DNA of 64,000 nt from Chitinophaga varians (GTDB lineage Bacteria > Bacteroidota > Bacteroidia > Chitinophagales > Chitinophagaceae): NCBI RefSeq assembly GCF_014529945.1, contig NZ_JACVFB010000007.1, positions 248,001 through 312,000 on the forward strand, written 5' to 3'. The translations under genes and the position numbers were made by a program. Within the stretch, counting starts at the first letter, position 1, and each line of letters starts with the position of its first letter. Positions 8,022 to 16,982 of the stretch are shown here, piece by piece. The notes beneath the pieces were generated by a model. It ran no database searches, was not told the DNA's origin, and saw only the letters and a list, made by a program, of their open reading frames with translations.

Positions 8022-8990
8022 ATGCCTTTTCATATGCCCATGCATGACGTCAAAAAGCTACTGAAGAAATATGTAGCCGGAAAATGTACGCCGGAAGAAC
8101 AGCTGTTGATAGAACAATGGTATCAACAGGAGAGCGATAACAGCCAGGCTGATACCTCCGGACTACCTTTTGAGCACCTGGAAAACGCGATATGGCAACA
8201 GGTACAACGACAAACATCACCGTCTGCCAAACGGATAACGATGCCACGTTACACCCTGTTGAAAATAGCGGCCTGCCTGCTGGTGGTGGCAGGCGCCGGT
8301 ATGCTCCTGTGGCTGCTCCGGCCGGCCAGGGAAAATATGCAGGAGGTATTTGCCTCCCAAACACAGCCGCTACAGTTAATGCTCGACGACGGCTCACGGG
8401 TATGGCTAAACGCAGGCAGCGGCCTGCGGTACCCCGCCCGCTTCACCAACGGGACCAGAAAGATTGAACTGCTGTCCGGAGAAATATGCCTGGATGTCAA
8501 ACAAGACCCGACACGTCCTTTTATCATTACATCAGGGCATGTCAATACCCGGGTACTGGGCACGGTGTTTAACGTGCGGATGTACCCGCAGCTGGCCTTC
8601 CTCCAGGTAACCGTACAACAGGGCAAGGTGGCCGTTCAGCGCGATGCAGCACAAAAGGAAGTGGTGGTGCTGCCCAATGAACAACTGACCATCAGCAACG
8701 GATCGCCCGCATTCAGCAAAACTACTGTAGATGGAACTGCTATAAATGGCTGGACTACCGGCAGACTACTGTTTAATAATGAAAGACTGGATGTGATAGC
8801 ACTACTGCTACAAAACAAATACAACAAAGAGATTTCCTTCGCCGACACCAGCCTCGGCTCCTATCGCATTACTGCCGGCATGGAGGCTACTGATTCGTTA
8901 TCAGCCGTACTGGACCTCCTTTGCCTGGCAAACAAACTAACCTATTCTTCGGATGGTCAGCATATTATTTTTCGAAAACAAACACATTAA
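8022..8990 (+). CDS. FecR-family anti-sigma factor / sigma regulator
   Basis: A 322-aa inner-membrane signal-transduction protein. Residues 1-70 are a cytoplasmic anti-sigma-like helical segment ('LLKKYVAGKCTPEEQLLIEQW'). One transmembrane helix follows at about 77-99. The periplasmic FecR domain runs about 113-205 ('LDDGSRVWLNAGSGLRYPARF' region, then 'ITSGHVNTRVLGTVFNVR'). The C-terminal 75 residues resemble the DUF4974 domain usual in Bacteroidota FecR proteins ('GRLLFNNERLDVIALLLQNK'). It should hold the ECF sigma encoded just upstream and respond to the N-terminal STN domain of the SusC protein encoded downstream. The start could be any of the Met codons at residues 1, 5 or 7. Confidence 0.92.
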   Translation: MPFHMPMHDVKKLLKKYVAGKCTPEEQLLIEQWYQQESDNSQADTSGLPFEHLENAIWQQVQRQTSPSAKRITMPRYTLLKIAACLLVVAGAGMLLWLLRPARENMQEVFASQTQPLQLMLDDGSRVWLNAGSGLRYPARFTNGTRKIELLSGEICLDVKQDPTRPFIITSGHVNTRVLGTVFNVRMYPQLAFLQVTVQQGKVAVQRDAAQKEVVVLPNEQLTISNGSPAFSKTTVDGTAINGWTTGRLLFNNERLDVIALLLQNKYNKEISFADTSLGSYRITAGMEATDSLSAVLDLLCLANKLTYSSDGQHIIFRKQTH

Positions 8991-9063
8991 AACATACCGC
9001 CTATGTCTGTCACGTAAGGTCAGTAAAAAGCCGGCAAGGGTAACCCCACCGGCCCGCTAAAGA

Positions 9064-9101
9064 AAAGATCAATGCGTAACGCCAATCACTTATTGATCTT
9101 T
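9064..9101 (+). promoter_or_regulatory. Stem-loop between anti-sigma and SusC genes
   Basis: AAAGATCAAT (9064-9073) and ATTGATCTTT (9092-9101) form a perfect 10-bp inverted repeat with an 18-nt loop. It lies in the 163-bp gap before the SusC gene. It is followed by only a short pyrimidine run, so it may be a weak terminator of the sigma/anti-sigma transcript, an mRNA-end stabiliser or an operator. Confidence 0.4.
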
Positions 9102-9153
9102 CTTACTGGATTTTATTAACGCTTTCATCAATTATTAAAACCCGTATAAAGGT

Positions 9154-12100
9154 ATGAAAATTTATACCAGAATTGTTGTGTCCTTACTTCAACAGATCAG
9201 GATGACAGGACGCAGCCTATTTATCCTTATAGCGATGAGCGCCCAACTATTGCCGGGAGCGGCTTCCCGCGCACAATCGCATGCCGGCACCGAAACCATC
9301 GACTATACGTTTTCCCGGCAGTCACTCAAAGAAGCATTTGCCATCATTCAACAAAAAACAAACTACCTGTTTGCCTACAACGAACAGCTGATAGCACCTT
9401 ACAAAGCACCCGAACTGCATGTCAGGCAAAAGACAGTAGCCTGGACGGTCAACGAACTGCTACGCAATACCCCGCTGACTTATAAAATACAGAACAACAA
9501 AATCATCATCCTGGAAAGAGAAGTCACCACACCTGCAGCGCCGGCCTACGCGGGTGCTCCCGCAGAGAAAGTAAAAGGCAATGTCACCGATGAAAAAGGT
9601 ATGCCATTACCAGGTGTAACCGTGGCGGTAAAAAACGCCAGCCGGGGCGATATCACCAACAGTGAAGGTGCTTTCTCCGTAGAGGCTTCCGTTGGCGATG
9701 TCCTGCTCTTTTCCATGTCTGGCTACATCCGCCGCGAAGTAAACATTACTACCCGGCAGCTGTCTGCGATCATCCTACAGGAAGATGTAAAAGGACTGGA
9801 AGAAGTAGTGGTGGTAGGATATGGCACGCAAAAGAAAAGGGATATCACCGGTGCTATCTCTTCCGTAAAAGGAAGCGACATTGCCGAACAACCAACGACC
9901 AACGCTGCACAGGCGCTAAAAGGAAAGGTGGCAGGCCTGGACGTGTTCAGCAGCGGCAATGAACCCGGCGCAGGGGCCAATATCCTCCTGCGCGGACAAC
10001 GTTCCATCAAAAATGACAACAGCCCGCTGATCGTACTGGATGGCATTCCCATGGTAGGCGGCTTCAACGAAATCAATCCTAATGACATCGCCTCCGTAGA
10101 AGTATTGAAAGATGCGTCTTCTACAGCCATCTACGGCTCCCGTGCGGCAAACGGCGTATTAATCATTACCACCAAAAGAGGCAAGGCTGGCAAAACAAAT
10201 GTTGCCTACGATGCCTATTACGGAATGACGGCTATCACTAAAAAACTCGATCTGATGAACGGTGAGCAGTTTGCACAACTGCGCCGGGAGGCCGCCAGAA
10301 CCGCTGACCCTAATAACAACTATCCTGCTGATGCTACCCTCTTCGATGACATCGCCCTGCGCTCACTGGCACTGGGCAGGTCTACCGACTGGCAGGACCT
10401 GATTTACCATCACGGTGCCAAACAAAACCATCAGCTGTCTGTAACCGGTGGCAAAGAAAAAACACAATTCGCCGTTTCCTTTAACTATTTCAAAGAGAAA
10501 GGGATCATTGATAAAACAGATTTTACCCGCGGAGCCCTGCGTATCAATCTCGATCATCAGGTCAACAGCCGCATCCGGATGGGCGTATCCACGCTGGCCA
10601 GTATGTCTGCACAGAACGTAACAGACAATACCGTATTTGATAATGCCCTGCGTTTAAATCCGCTGGGTATTCCCTACGACAGCACCGGTAAATTGTTGTT
10701 CCGCCCCAACAACGATGAAGGACAACGTGTAAACCCGCTGATGATCATCAAAAACACCACCATTCAACGGTATAAAACACGCGTATTTGCCAGCATGTAC
10801 GGTGAGTGGGACATTTTCAAAGACCTCACCTACCGCCTCAATATAGGCCCGGAAATGGAAGCGTCTAAAGATGGTTATTTCAAAGGCAGCGAAACAGACG
10901 ACAACCAGGGCGGGAATGCCACCGCAGGTTTGAGCAATTCAGATATGTTTTCTATAACGGTAGAGAATATACTGAAATACACCAGACAGCTGTCGAAATC
11001 GCAGCACCTGGGCGTTACCTTACTGCAAAGCTCCCAACAGCAAACGGTCAACAGTTCCGGTATCAGGGCCAATAAACTGCCCTATGAGGCGCAAAGCTAT
11101 CATAACCTGGAAACAGCCGGCGAAGTAACCGGCATCACCAGCGACTACCGTAAGTCGTTGCTGCTGTCTTACATGGCCCGTGTCAACTATGATTACAAAA
11201 ACCGCTACCTCCTTACCATTACGGGCAGAGCCGACGGCTCCTCTGTTTTCGCCGCAGGACACAAATGGGGCTACTTCCCTTCTGCCGCCATCGCCTGGCG
11301 CATAGATGCGGAACCATTCATGCAGTCCCTCCGCCAGGTAAATGCTTTAAAACTACGCCTCAGCTATGGAAGCACCGGCTTCAACGGCATCCTTCCCTAT
11401 GGCACCTTCAGCACCCTCAAAAAGAGCAGCTATGCCTTCGGGGAAACAGGGATGAATGGATTCCAGCCCGCCACCATCGCCAACCCTAACCTCCAATGGG
11501 AATCTACCACGTCTCTCAATGCCGGGATCGACTTTGCATTGTTTAACCATCGCATTACAGGCACCGTGGAACATTATATGGCCAACACCAAAAATATTCT
11601 GTTGAGAAGAAGTATCCCCGGCAGCACCGGCTATACAGAGGTATTACAAAATATTGGCGCTACCCGTAACAAAGGATGGGAGGTGACATTGTCTACCGTC
11701 AACATCAACAACGAAAATGGTTTTCAATGGACCACCGACCTGAACTTCTCTACCAACAAAAATGAAATCGTGCAACTGTATGGAGATGGGAAAGATGATA
11801 TCGGCAACCAGTGGTTTATCGGCCAGCCGATCAAAGTATTCTACGACTACCAGAAAACAGGCATCTGGCAAACCAGCGAGCTGGAGACAGCCAAAAACTA
11901 CGGCGCCAAACCCGGACAAATAAAACTGCTGGACAGAAACGGAGATAAACAATACAGTGATCAGGACCGCATCATCCTGGGATCAGAGTTTCCCGGCTGG
12001 ATCGGCGGTATGACCAACCGTTTCTCCTGTAAAGGATGGGAGCTGGCCATTGTCATCAACACCCGTCAGCACTATCTGATCAATTCCAGATGGTTTGAAA

Positions 12101-12459
12101 ACAACAACCGTTTGGCCGGCAGATACAACAACATCAACGTAAACTACTGGACACCGGAAAACCTTACCAATGATAATCCACGGCCAGACAAGAACCAGGA
12201 AAGCGTATACCTCGGTTCTACCCTGGCTTACAAAGACGCCAGCTTCGTGAGAGTAAAAAATCTCGCATTGGCCTACTCACTGCCATCCTTATGGTTACAA
12301 CGCGCCGCCGTTAAAACTTTAAAGATCACCCTGAGCGCCGAAAATCCGTTTACCATTACGAACTATAAAGGACAGGACCCGGAATTTGAGTCAGATGGCA
12401 CCCGCGCCATGTACCCTACCGTGAAAATGTATGCCATCGGCCTCAATGCTGCTTTCTAA
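9154..12459 (+). CDS. SusC/RagA-family TonB-dependent outer-membrane receptor with STN domain
   Basis: An 1101-aa outer-membrane transporter. A signal peptide occupies about residues 1-41 (cut near 'ASRA/QS'). An STN domain (about 48-122, 'FSRQSLKEAFAIIQQKTNY') contacts the FecR protein. A carboxypeptidase-regulatory-like domain (about 138-212) ends in the SusC hallmark 'EEVVVVGYGTQKKRDITGA' near 216-234. A TonB plug (about 230-345) contains 'LLRGQRSI', 'PLIVLDGIP' and 'SVEVLKDASSTAIYGSRAANG'. The rest is the beta-barrel, ending in Phe as outer-membrane proteins do. The STN domain marks it as a transducer that signals its own sigma factor. It is followed 18 bp later by its SusD partner. The ligand is unknown; the downstream phosphodiesterase hints at a phosphodiester or glycerophospho compound. 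Confidence 0.95.
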   Translation: MKIYTRIVVSLLQQIRMTGRSLFILIAMSAQLLPGAASRAQSHAGTETIDYTFSRQSLKEAFAIIQQKTNYLFAYNEQLIAPYKAPELHVRQKTVAWTVNELLRNTPLTYKIQNNKIIILEREVTTPAAPAYAGAPAEKVKGNVTDEKGMPLPGVTVAVKNASRGDITNSEGAFSVEASVGDVLLFSMSGYIRREVNITTRQLSAIILQEDVKGLEEVVVVGYGTQKKRDITGAISSVKGSDIAEQPTTNAAQALKGKVAGLDVFSSGNEPGAGANILLRGQRSIKNDNSPLIVLDGIPMVGGFNEINPNDIASVEVLKDASSTAIYGSRAANGVLIITTKRGKAGKTNVAYDAYYGMTAITKKLDLMNGEQFAQLRREAARTADPNNNYPADATLFDDIALRSLALGRSTDWQDLIYHHGAKQNHQLSVTGGKEKTQFAVSFNYFKEKGIIDKTDFTRGALRINLDHQVNSRIRMGVSTLASMSAQNVTDNTVFDNALRLNPLGIPYDSTGKLLFRPNNDEGQRVNPLMIIKNTTIQRYKTRVFASMYGEWDIFKDLTYRLNIGPEMEASKDGYFKGSETDDNQGGNATAGLSNSDMFSITVENILKYTRQLSKSQHLGVTLLQSSQQQTVNSSGIRANKLPYEAQSYHNLETAGEVTGITSDYRKSLLLSYMARVNYDYKNRYLLTITGRADGSSVFAAGHKWGYFPSAAIAWRIDAEPFMQSLRQVNALKLRLSYGSTGFNGILPYGTFSTLKKSSYAFGETGMNGFQPATIANPNLQWESTTSLNAGIDFALFNHRITGTVEHYMANTKNILLRRSIPGSTGYTEVLQNIGATRNKGWEVTLSTVNINNENGFQWTTDLNFSTNKNEIVQLYGDGKDDIGNQWFIGQPIKVFYDYQKTGIWQTSELETAKNYGAKPGQIKLLDRNGDKQYSDQDRIILGSEFPGWIGGMTNRFSCKGWELAIVINTRQHYLINSRWFENNNRLAGRYNNINVNYWTPENLTNDNPRPDKNQESVYLGSTLAYKDASFVRVKNLALAYSLPSLWLQRAAVKTLKITLSAENPFTITNYKGQDPEFESDGTRAMYPTVKMYAIGLNAAF

Positions 12460-12477
12460 TGATTAAAAAAACAGGTT

Positions 12478-14022
12478 ATGTTATTTAACAAACATCTTCA
12501 TATACTTACTGCCATATCCTTTTGCTGCACGGTTTTCTCTTCCTGCAGCCTGGATGAAAAAGATCTGTATAAACCGGTGCCTGAAGCCATATACAGCACT
12601 CCCGCCGGCATTGCCAATGGTGTTACCGGCGTATATAACAAACTGAGAGGGCTATACGGCTCTCAGAAAGGCTTTACCGTTACTACGATGGGCACCGACC
12701 TTTTCCAACACGGAAAAGATGGCGGCTATAAATACATGGACGACTATTCCACCGCCCTCAATCCCGCGGATGATTACCTCAATGGTATCTGGAATGATTG
12801 TTATGCCGGCATCAACGCCGCCAATACCGTACTCGACAAAATTGACGCGGTGGCCATGGATGATAAACTCAAAAACCAATACAAAGCAGAAACCCGCTTT
12901 TTAAGGGCACATTACTACTACTGGCTTACGCTTCAGTTTGGCGATGTGGTGTATACCGCGCATGAAACGAAAGGAGTGGTAACAGATGCCGGCAGAACAG
13001 CGAAAGCGGACATCTGGAAAAGCATGCTGGAAGACACGCAGTTTGCGGCCGATCAGCTGGGCTGGACTTCTCCGGAATATGGACGCATTACCAAAGGTGC
13101 AGCCCTTCATCAACTGGCAAAAATCAGGTTGCTGCTAAAAGATTACGACGGCGCCGCTGCCGCCGCCATCAAAGTGATAAAAGACGGCCCTTATCAGCTG
13201 GTAAAAACCTATGGTGGCGTATTTGAATACAACAATCAACGAAATACGGAAATCGTATTTGCGGTGCAATACATCAATAATGCCCTGTTTAATGATGATG
13301 GCAATCAGGGGCATGCCTTCTTTACGCCCGCCTATGACCAGTTTGCCGGTTTAAAACGCGACCTGGAACAAGGTGGACGTCCTTATACCCGATTCAGGCC
13401 CACCGCATTTTTCAGAGAACTGTTTGATCAAAACGACGCCCGCTTCGATGTTACCTTCCGTTATACCTGGACCTACAACAATACCGCTACCCTGCCGGCA
13501 GGAAAAAAGATAGGCGACACCGTAGTATGGCAAATCTCACCAGGCGTAACCTCGTTGGTGGCGCCCAATAATGACAACATGCACTGGGGCATCAAAAAAC
13601 ATGATGATCCTACCCGCGCCAGTGTACAGGCACTTAACGGGTTCCGCGACTTTTTTGTATACCGTTTCTCAGAAACATACCTGCTGGCCGCCGAAGCATT
13701 AGTGCTCGCCGGAAAACCCACTGAAGCCCTTCCCTACTTCAATGCTGTCAGGACCCGGGCGGCCAAACCAGGCAAACAGCTACCCGATGTTACTGCTGCC
13801 CAGCTGGATATAGACCAGCTCCTCGACGAACGGGCACGGGAACTGGGTGGCGAAGGCATGCGGTGGATGGACCTTGTCCGCACCGGCAAGCTGGTGGAGA
13901 GAGTGAGGAAATACAATCCCAACGCGGTGAACATAAAAGAATACCATGTATTACGGCCTATTCCACAGGCGCAGATAGATCTATCTACCGTTAAATTCCC
14001 ACAGAACAACGGATATTTTTAA
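12478..14022 (+). CDS. SusD/RagB-family nutrient-binding lipoprotein
   Basis: A 514-aa outer-membrane surface lipoprotein that caps the SusC barrel encoded just upstream. The lipobox 'FSSC' places the lipidated Cys at residue 23, followed by 'SLDEKDLYKP'. The N-terminal TPR-like half shows typical SusD motifs: 'GVYNKLRGLYG', 'GINAANTVLDKID' and 'AETRFLRAHYYYWLTLQFGDVVY'. The C-terminal RagB/SusD domain ends with 'ERARELGGEGMRWMDLVRTGKL' and 'LRPIPQAQIDLS', both strong family signatures. The 18-bp gaps on each side indicate an operon with the SusC and phosphodiesterase genes. The ligand cannot be read from sequence. Confidence 0.95.
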   Translation: MLFNKHLHILTAISFCCTVFSSCSLDEKDLYKPVPEAIYSTPAGIANGVTGVYNKLRGLYGSQKGFTVTTMGTDLFQHGKDGGYKYMDDYSTALNPADDYLNGIWNDCYAGINAANTVLDKIDAVAMDDKLKNQYKAETRFLRAHYYYWLTLQFGDVVYTAHETKGVVTDAGRTAKADIWKSMLEDTQFAADQLGWTSPEYGRITKGAALHQLAKIRLLLKDYDGAAAAAIKVIKDGPYQLVKTYGGVFEYNNQRNTEIVFAVQYINNALFNDDGNQGHAFFTPAYDQFAGLKRDLEQGGRPYTRFRPTAFFRELFDQNDARFDVTFRYTWTYNNTATLPAGKKIGDTVVWQISPGVTSLVAPNNDNMHWGIKKHDDPTRASVQALNGFRDFFVYRFSETYLLAAEALVLAGKPTEALPYFNAVRTRAAKPGKQLPDVTAAQLDIDQLLDERARELGGEGMRWMDLVRTGKLVERVRKYNPNAVNIKEYHVLRPIPQAQIDLSTVKFPQNNGYF

Positions 14023-14040
14023 TTCAAAAAACACCCATAA

Positions 14041-14913
14041 ATGAAACGCTGTTTTTTTTGTATAATGATATGGTGTGGCACCTGGGGATCCCTACAGGCA
14101 CAAACAACGCCATCTACCGGAGAAAAGGTAGATTCCATACTGGAAGATTTTCACCAGCGCCCCGACAGGATACTCGTGGCCGCGCACCGGTCGGCCCATA
14201 CCCACTATCCGGAAAATTCCATCGGGGCCGTCAAAGAGGCTATCAGACAGGGTATCGATATTGCGGAAATAGACATACGGCTGACCAAAGACAGCGTACT
14301 GGTACTCATGCATGATAAAACCATTACCCGTACTACCGGCCGGAAAGGGAACGTAAGCAGCTATACGTACGCAGAGCTGCAACAATTCCCGCTACTGCAC
14401 AACGGACAGCCCACCGCCGAAAGGATACCTTCCTTCAAAGACGTATTACTACTGGCAAAAGGGAATATCATGATAGATGTAGACTTCAAGGCCGACAGCC
14501 CCGAAGCTGCCCGGCTGGCATATGCATTGATCAAATCTACCGGCACCACCAGGCAGGTCCTGTTCTTTATCTACGATCACAAAGATGCGGCCTTTCTCCA
14601 AAGCCTCGATCAACAGGTACCTATTATGCCCCGGTCACACAACGCTGCGGAAACAGCTGCTATCTTAAAAATGGGCAAGTTCCCCGTCATTCACGTGGAT
14701 GATTCCTTTACGGATGGTGTGATGAATACTATCCGCGCGGCAGGGTCACGGGTATGGATCAACGCACTGGGCGACTTCGATGACATGGAAAGAGCGGCAG
14801 AAGATACAGGATTCGATCAGTTGCTGTCGAAGTTTCAACACGCCAATGTTATCCAGACGGATTTACCGGAGCAGCTGCTGCGGTATTTAAGGAAGAAAGG
14901 ATGGCACCGGTAG
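14041..14913 (+). CDS. Secreted glycerophosphodiester phosphodiesterase (GDPD family)
   Basis: A 290-aa exported enzyme with a signal peptide of about 21 residues (cut near 'LQA/QTT'). It has the GDPD TIM-barrel motifs: 'AAHRSAHTHYPENS' with catalytic His49-Arg50 and Glu58-Asn59, 'AEIDIRLTKD' with the metal-binding Glu76-x-Asp78 pair, and 'LVLMHDKTITRTT' with His91. The family hydrolyses glycerophosphodiesters to sn-glycerol 3-phosphate and an alcohol. The gene is the third of a SusC-SusD-GDPD operon (18-bp gap) and is followed by a strong terminator. The context suggests that the uptake system handles deacylated phospholipids or a related phosphodiester polymer, but this is inference. Confidence 0.9.
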   Translation: MKRCFFCIMIWCGTWGSLQAQTTPSTGEKVDSILEDFHQRPDRILVAAHRSAHTHYPENSIGAVKEAIRQGIDIAEIDIRLTKDSVLVLMHDKTITRTTGRKGNVSSYTYAELQQFPLLHNGQPTAERIPSFKDVLLLAKGNIMIDVDFKADSPEAARLAYALIKSTGTTRQVLFFIYDHKDAAFLQSLDQQVPIMPRSHNAAETAAILKMGKFPVIHVDDSFTDGVMNTIRAAGSRVWINALGDFDDMERAAEDTGFDQLLSKFQHANVIQTDLPEQLLRYLRKKGWHR

Positions 14914-14933
14914 GTGGTAAAGACCCATACAGC

Positions 14934-14980
14934 TAGTCACGACTTCATCTATGACGATAAGATGAGGTCGTGACTATTTT
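14934..14980 (+). terminator. Rho-independent terminator of the SusC/SusD/GDPD operon
   Basis: A 17-bp stem: TAGTCACGACTTCATCT (14934-14950) pairs with AGATGAGGTCGTGACTA (14960-14976) with one G-U pair and a 9-nt loop, followed by TTTTATT. It lies 20 bp after the stop codon of the phosphodiesterase gene. Confidence 0.85.
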
Positions 14981-15038
14981 ATTGGCAGATCGATGAGGTG
15001 ATGGTAGGCTATTTTTTCACCTGAAAATAGATTCCGCC

Positions 15039-16052
15039 TCAGGGGTTCATCAATCTTATCAACATCCTGCTGACGATATAAGTAGGCGTATACAGCGTAT
15101 TATCAGTAGATGAGGTAAGCGGTGCGTCCCGATCGATGGCATAGCTGAACACGCCGCCTTTTTTACCAACGGTAGGCTCCCAGCGTGCGTAGTCAAAAGC
15201 ACGACCGGTACCATTTACCGGGTAGGTCACATCATACCATACATTACCGGGATAGCCTCTTTCTTCATAGAAGGAGAAACCGGGAACAAACTGTGTAGAC
15301 CTGATATAAGGCGAAAAGGTGTTCCAGGTAGACTGGAGCGTGGATGCTCCGCGGCCATATGCCTGCAGCCATACATAGTCCACCATGGTATACACTTTTT
15401 TGAACAGACTATTGCTGCCACTCTGGTTGGTGTCGAACGTCAGCAGTTTACCGGTGCCTGATTTAGGTCCCAGGTATTTGGACAAAGCGGTATAAACACC
15501 GGCCATTCTGGTCAACTGCGTACCGGAGGGGTTACTTTCAATATCGATGTCATAGCCGTCAAATCCGTAGCGGTTAACGATACTGTCCATGATGCGCTTG
15601 GCTGTTGTGGCGTAGCCGGTGCTGTTGTCAGGCGCGCCGGGCGCCAGGTCCAGGTTACCGGTGACGATTACTTTGGTGCCTTTGGCATGTAGAGCGTTGA
15701 TCCATTGCGGAACGCTGTCTGCGATCGGGGAACTGGGGCTGAAACAAAACAGGATCAGCACATCGAGACTGTCGGGCACCTGCGAGAAGTTAGAGCCATT
15801 GGGTGCGGCGCCGTAACAAGGGCCCTGAAACCGGTAAAAGCCGGCGTAAATTTCATGCGGGCTCTTTTTGTAAGCCATCAGGTTGCTGTCGGCAAGGGTA
15901 CCAGTGGCAACCGCAACTTGTTTTGCCGCGTCTGTGGCTTGTTGCGACAGCGTGTTGTCAGTAAGATTTTTGGTGCAGGCATTCATCAGCAGGCAGGACG
16001 AAAACAGCAAAACAGCAGCCATGGCTGTTTGCACGGGATTTGAAATTTTCAT
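15039..16052 (-). CDS. Glycoside hydrolase family 18 lipoprotein (chitinase / endo-beta-N-acetylglucosaminidase-like)
   Basis: A surface lipoprotein of about 337 aa from the ATG at 16052. The open frame extends nine codons further, but the later ATG leads directly into a clean lipoprotein signal peptide ending 'LLMNAC'. The catalytic GH18 strand is present, 'YGFDGYDIDIES', giving the DxxDxDxE motif intact with Glu as the acid/base. Other GH18-type strands are 'SLDVLILFCFSP', 'GTKVIVTGNLDL' and a late 'YVWLQAYG'. Short single-domain GH18 lipoproteins of this type in Bacteroidota include EndoF/EndoS-like endoglycosidases that cut N-glycans, as well as chitinases; I cannot separate these by eye. 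It is a single gene, divergent from the Crp/Fnr-type regulator. Confidence 0.8.
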   Translation of the reverse strand: MKISNPVQTAMAAVLLFSSCLLMNACTKNLTDNTLSQQATDAAKQVAVATGTLADSNLMAYKKSPHEIYAGFYRFQGPCYGAAPNGSNFSQVPDSLDVLILFCFSPSSPIADSVPQWINALHAKGTKVIVTGNLDLAPGAPDNSTGYATTAKRIMDSIVNRYGFDGYDIDIESNPSGTQLTRMAGVYTALSKYLGPKSGTGKLLTFDTNQSGSNSLFKKVYTMVDYVWLQAYGRGASTLQSTWNTFSPYIRSTQFVPGFSFYEERGYPGNVWYDVTYPVNGTGRAFDYARWEPTVGKKGGVFSYAIDRDAPLTSSTDNTLYTPTYIVSRMLIRLMNP

Positions 16053-16346
16053 GTTGTTCAGATTTGGTTTAATAAACAATATGTTTCATGCATGTATCCA
16101 TCAGGGATATATACACTTGCTGCAATCTGAAAAATGAGGGCTGCAATGGGAACCACCGTTGTTTGTCGTTATTCACTGTCCGGCTATCGGGTTGAACGTG
16201 GAATCCGGGTGCTGGTTAACCTGCGTATATGGCTACGCCGTTGCTCATGATATTCGAATATACTAAAAGTTCATCATGGTAATTATAATATTTTTTACGT
16301 CTGAAAAACAACAAACTGTATTTTTGGGTGATGACCCATTTCCCAC

Positions 16347-16916
16347 ATGTATGAACAGCTAACTAAATATATTACCGCTCATAGTCCGCTAAGGGACGAG
16401 CGCCTGCAGCAGGTATTGACTTACTTCAAGCCGTTGCAGGTGAAAAAAAATGCGCTGCTGGCCAGGATCGGAGAACCTTCCAGACGTATGTTTTTTATTA
16501 ACACAGGATGTCTGCGGGTATATTTTATCAAACCAGATGGCAGAGAAGTCACCCGGCGCTTTGCTTTCGAAAATTCCTTCTCCTCTTCCCTCACCTCCTT
16601 TATCAGTGGAACAACATTAAAAGAGGCCACCCAGGCGGTGGAACCTTCAGCGTTGCTGTATATGGACCGCCTTGATTTCTACGGTCTGCTGGACACCGTG
16701 CCTGGCTGGGACTTATTTTATCGGTACTGTCTTGAATACGCTTATGTGACCAATACCCGGCGCCTCGAAGATTTTATCACCCTGAGCGCCCGGGAGCGCT
16801 ATCGCTTGTTGCTGGAGGAGAACCCGGAGGTAGTGCTCCGTTTGCCCAACAAGCTGGTGGCGAATTACCTCAACATCACCCAGGAGGCCCTCAGCAGAAT
16901 AAAAGCAGCCCCCTGA
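16347..16916 (+). CDS. Crp/Fnr-family transcriptional regulator
   Basis: A 189-aa regulator. Residues about 25-115 form the cyclic-nucleotide-binding-type beta-roll: 'GEPSRRMFFINTGCLRVYF', 'DGREVTRRFAFENSF'. A long dimerisation helix follows, and the C-terminal 50 residues hold the winged helix with recognition region 'LPNKLVANYLNITQEALSRIK'. Such proteins are abundant in Chitinophaga-like genomes and usually control a neighbouring gene. A TATTTTTG string at 16319-16326 matches the -7 element TAnnTTTG 21 bp before the start, but no convincing -33 box is seen. The amidohydrolase gene follows on the same strand and may be its target. Confidence 0.88.
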   Translation: MYEQLTKYITAHSPLRDERLQQVLTYFKPLQVKKNALLARIGEPSRRMFFINTGCLRVYFIKPDGREVTRRFAFENSFSSSLTSFISGTTLKEATQAVEPSALLYMDRLDFYGLLDTVPGWDLFYRYCLEYAYVTNTRRLEDFITLSARERYRLLLEENPEVVLRLPNKLVANYLNITQEALSRIKAAP

Positions 16917-16982
16917 TTTATTGATCCGGATCAAACATTGCTACAGGAGATAATGGGACTTTTGTGTTCAAATATTTCGTGT

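Noticed and set aside
16319..16326. TATTTTTG as a full promoter for the Crp/Fnr-type gene
   Set aside because: The -7 element matches but no TTTG-like -33 box lies 19-20 bp upstream, so it is mentioned only in the gene entry.
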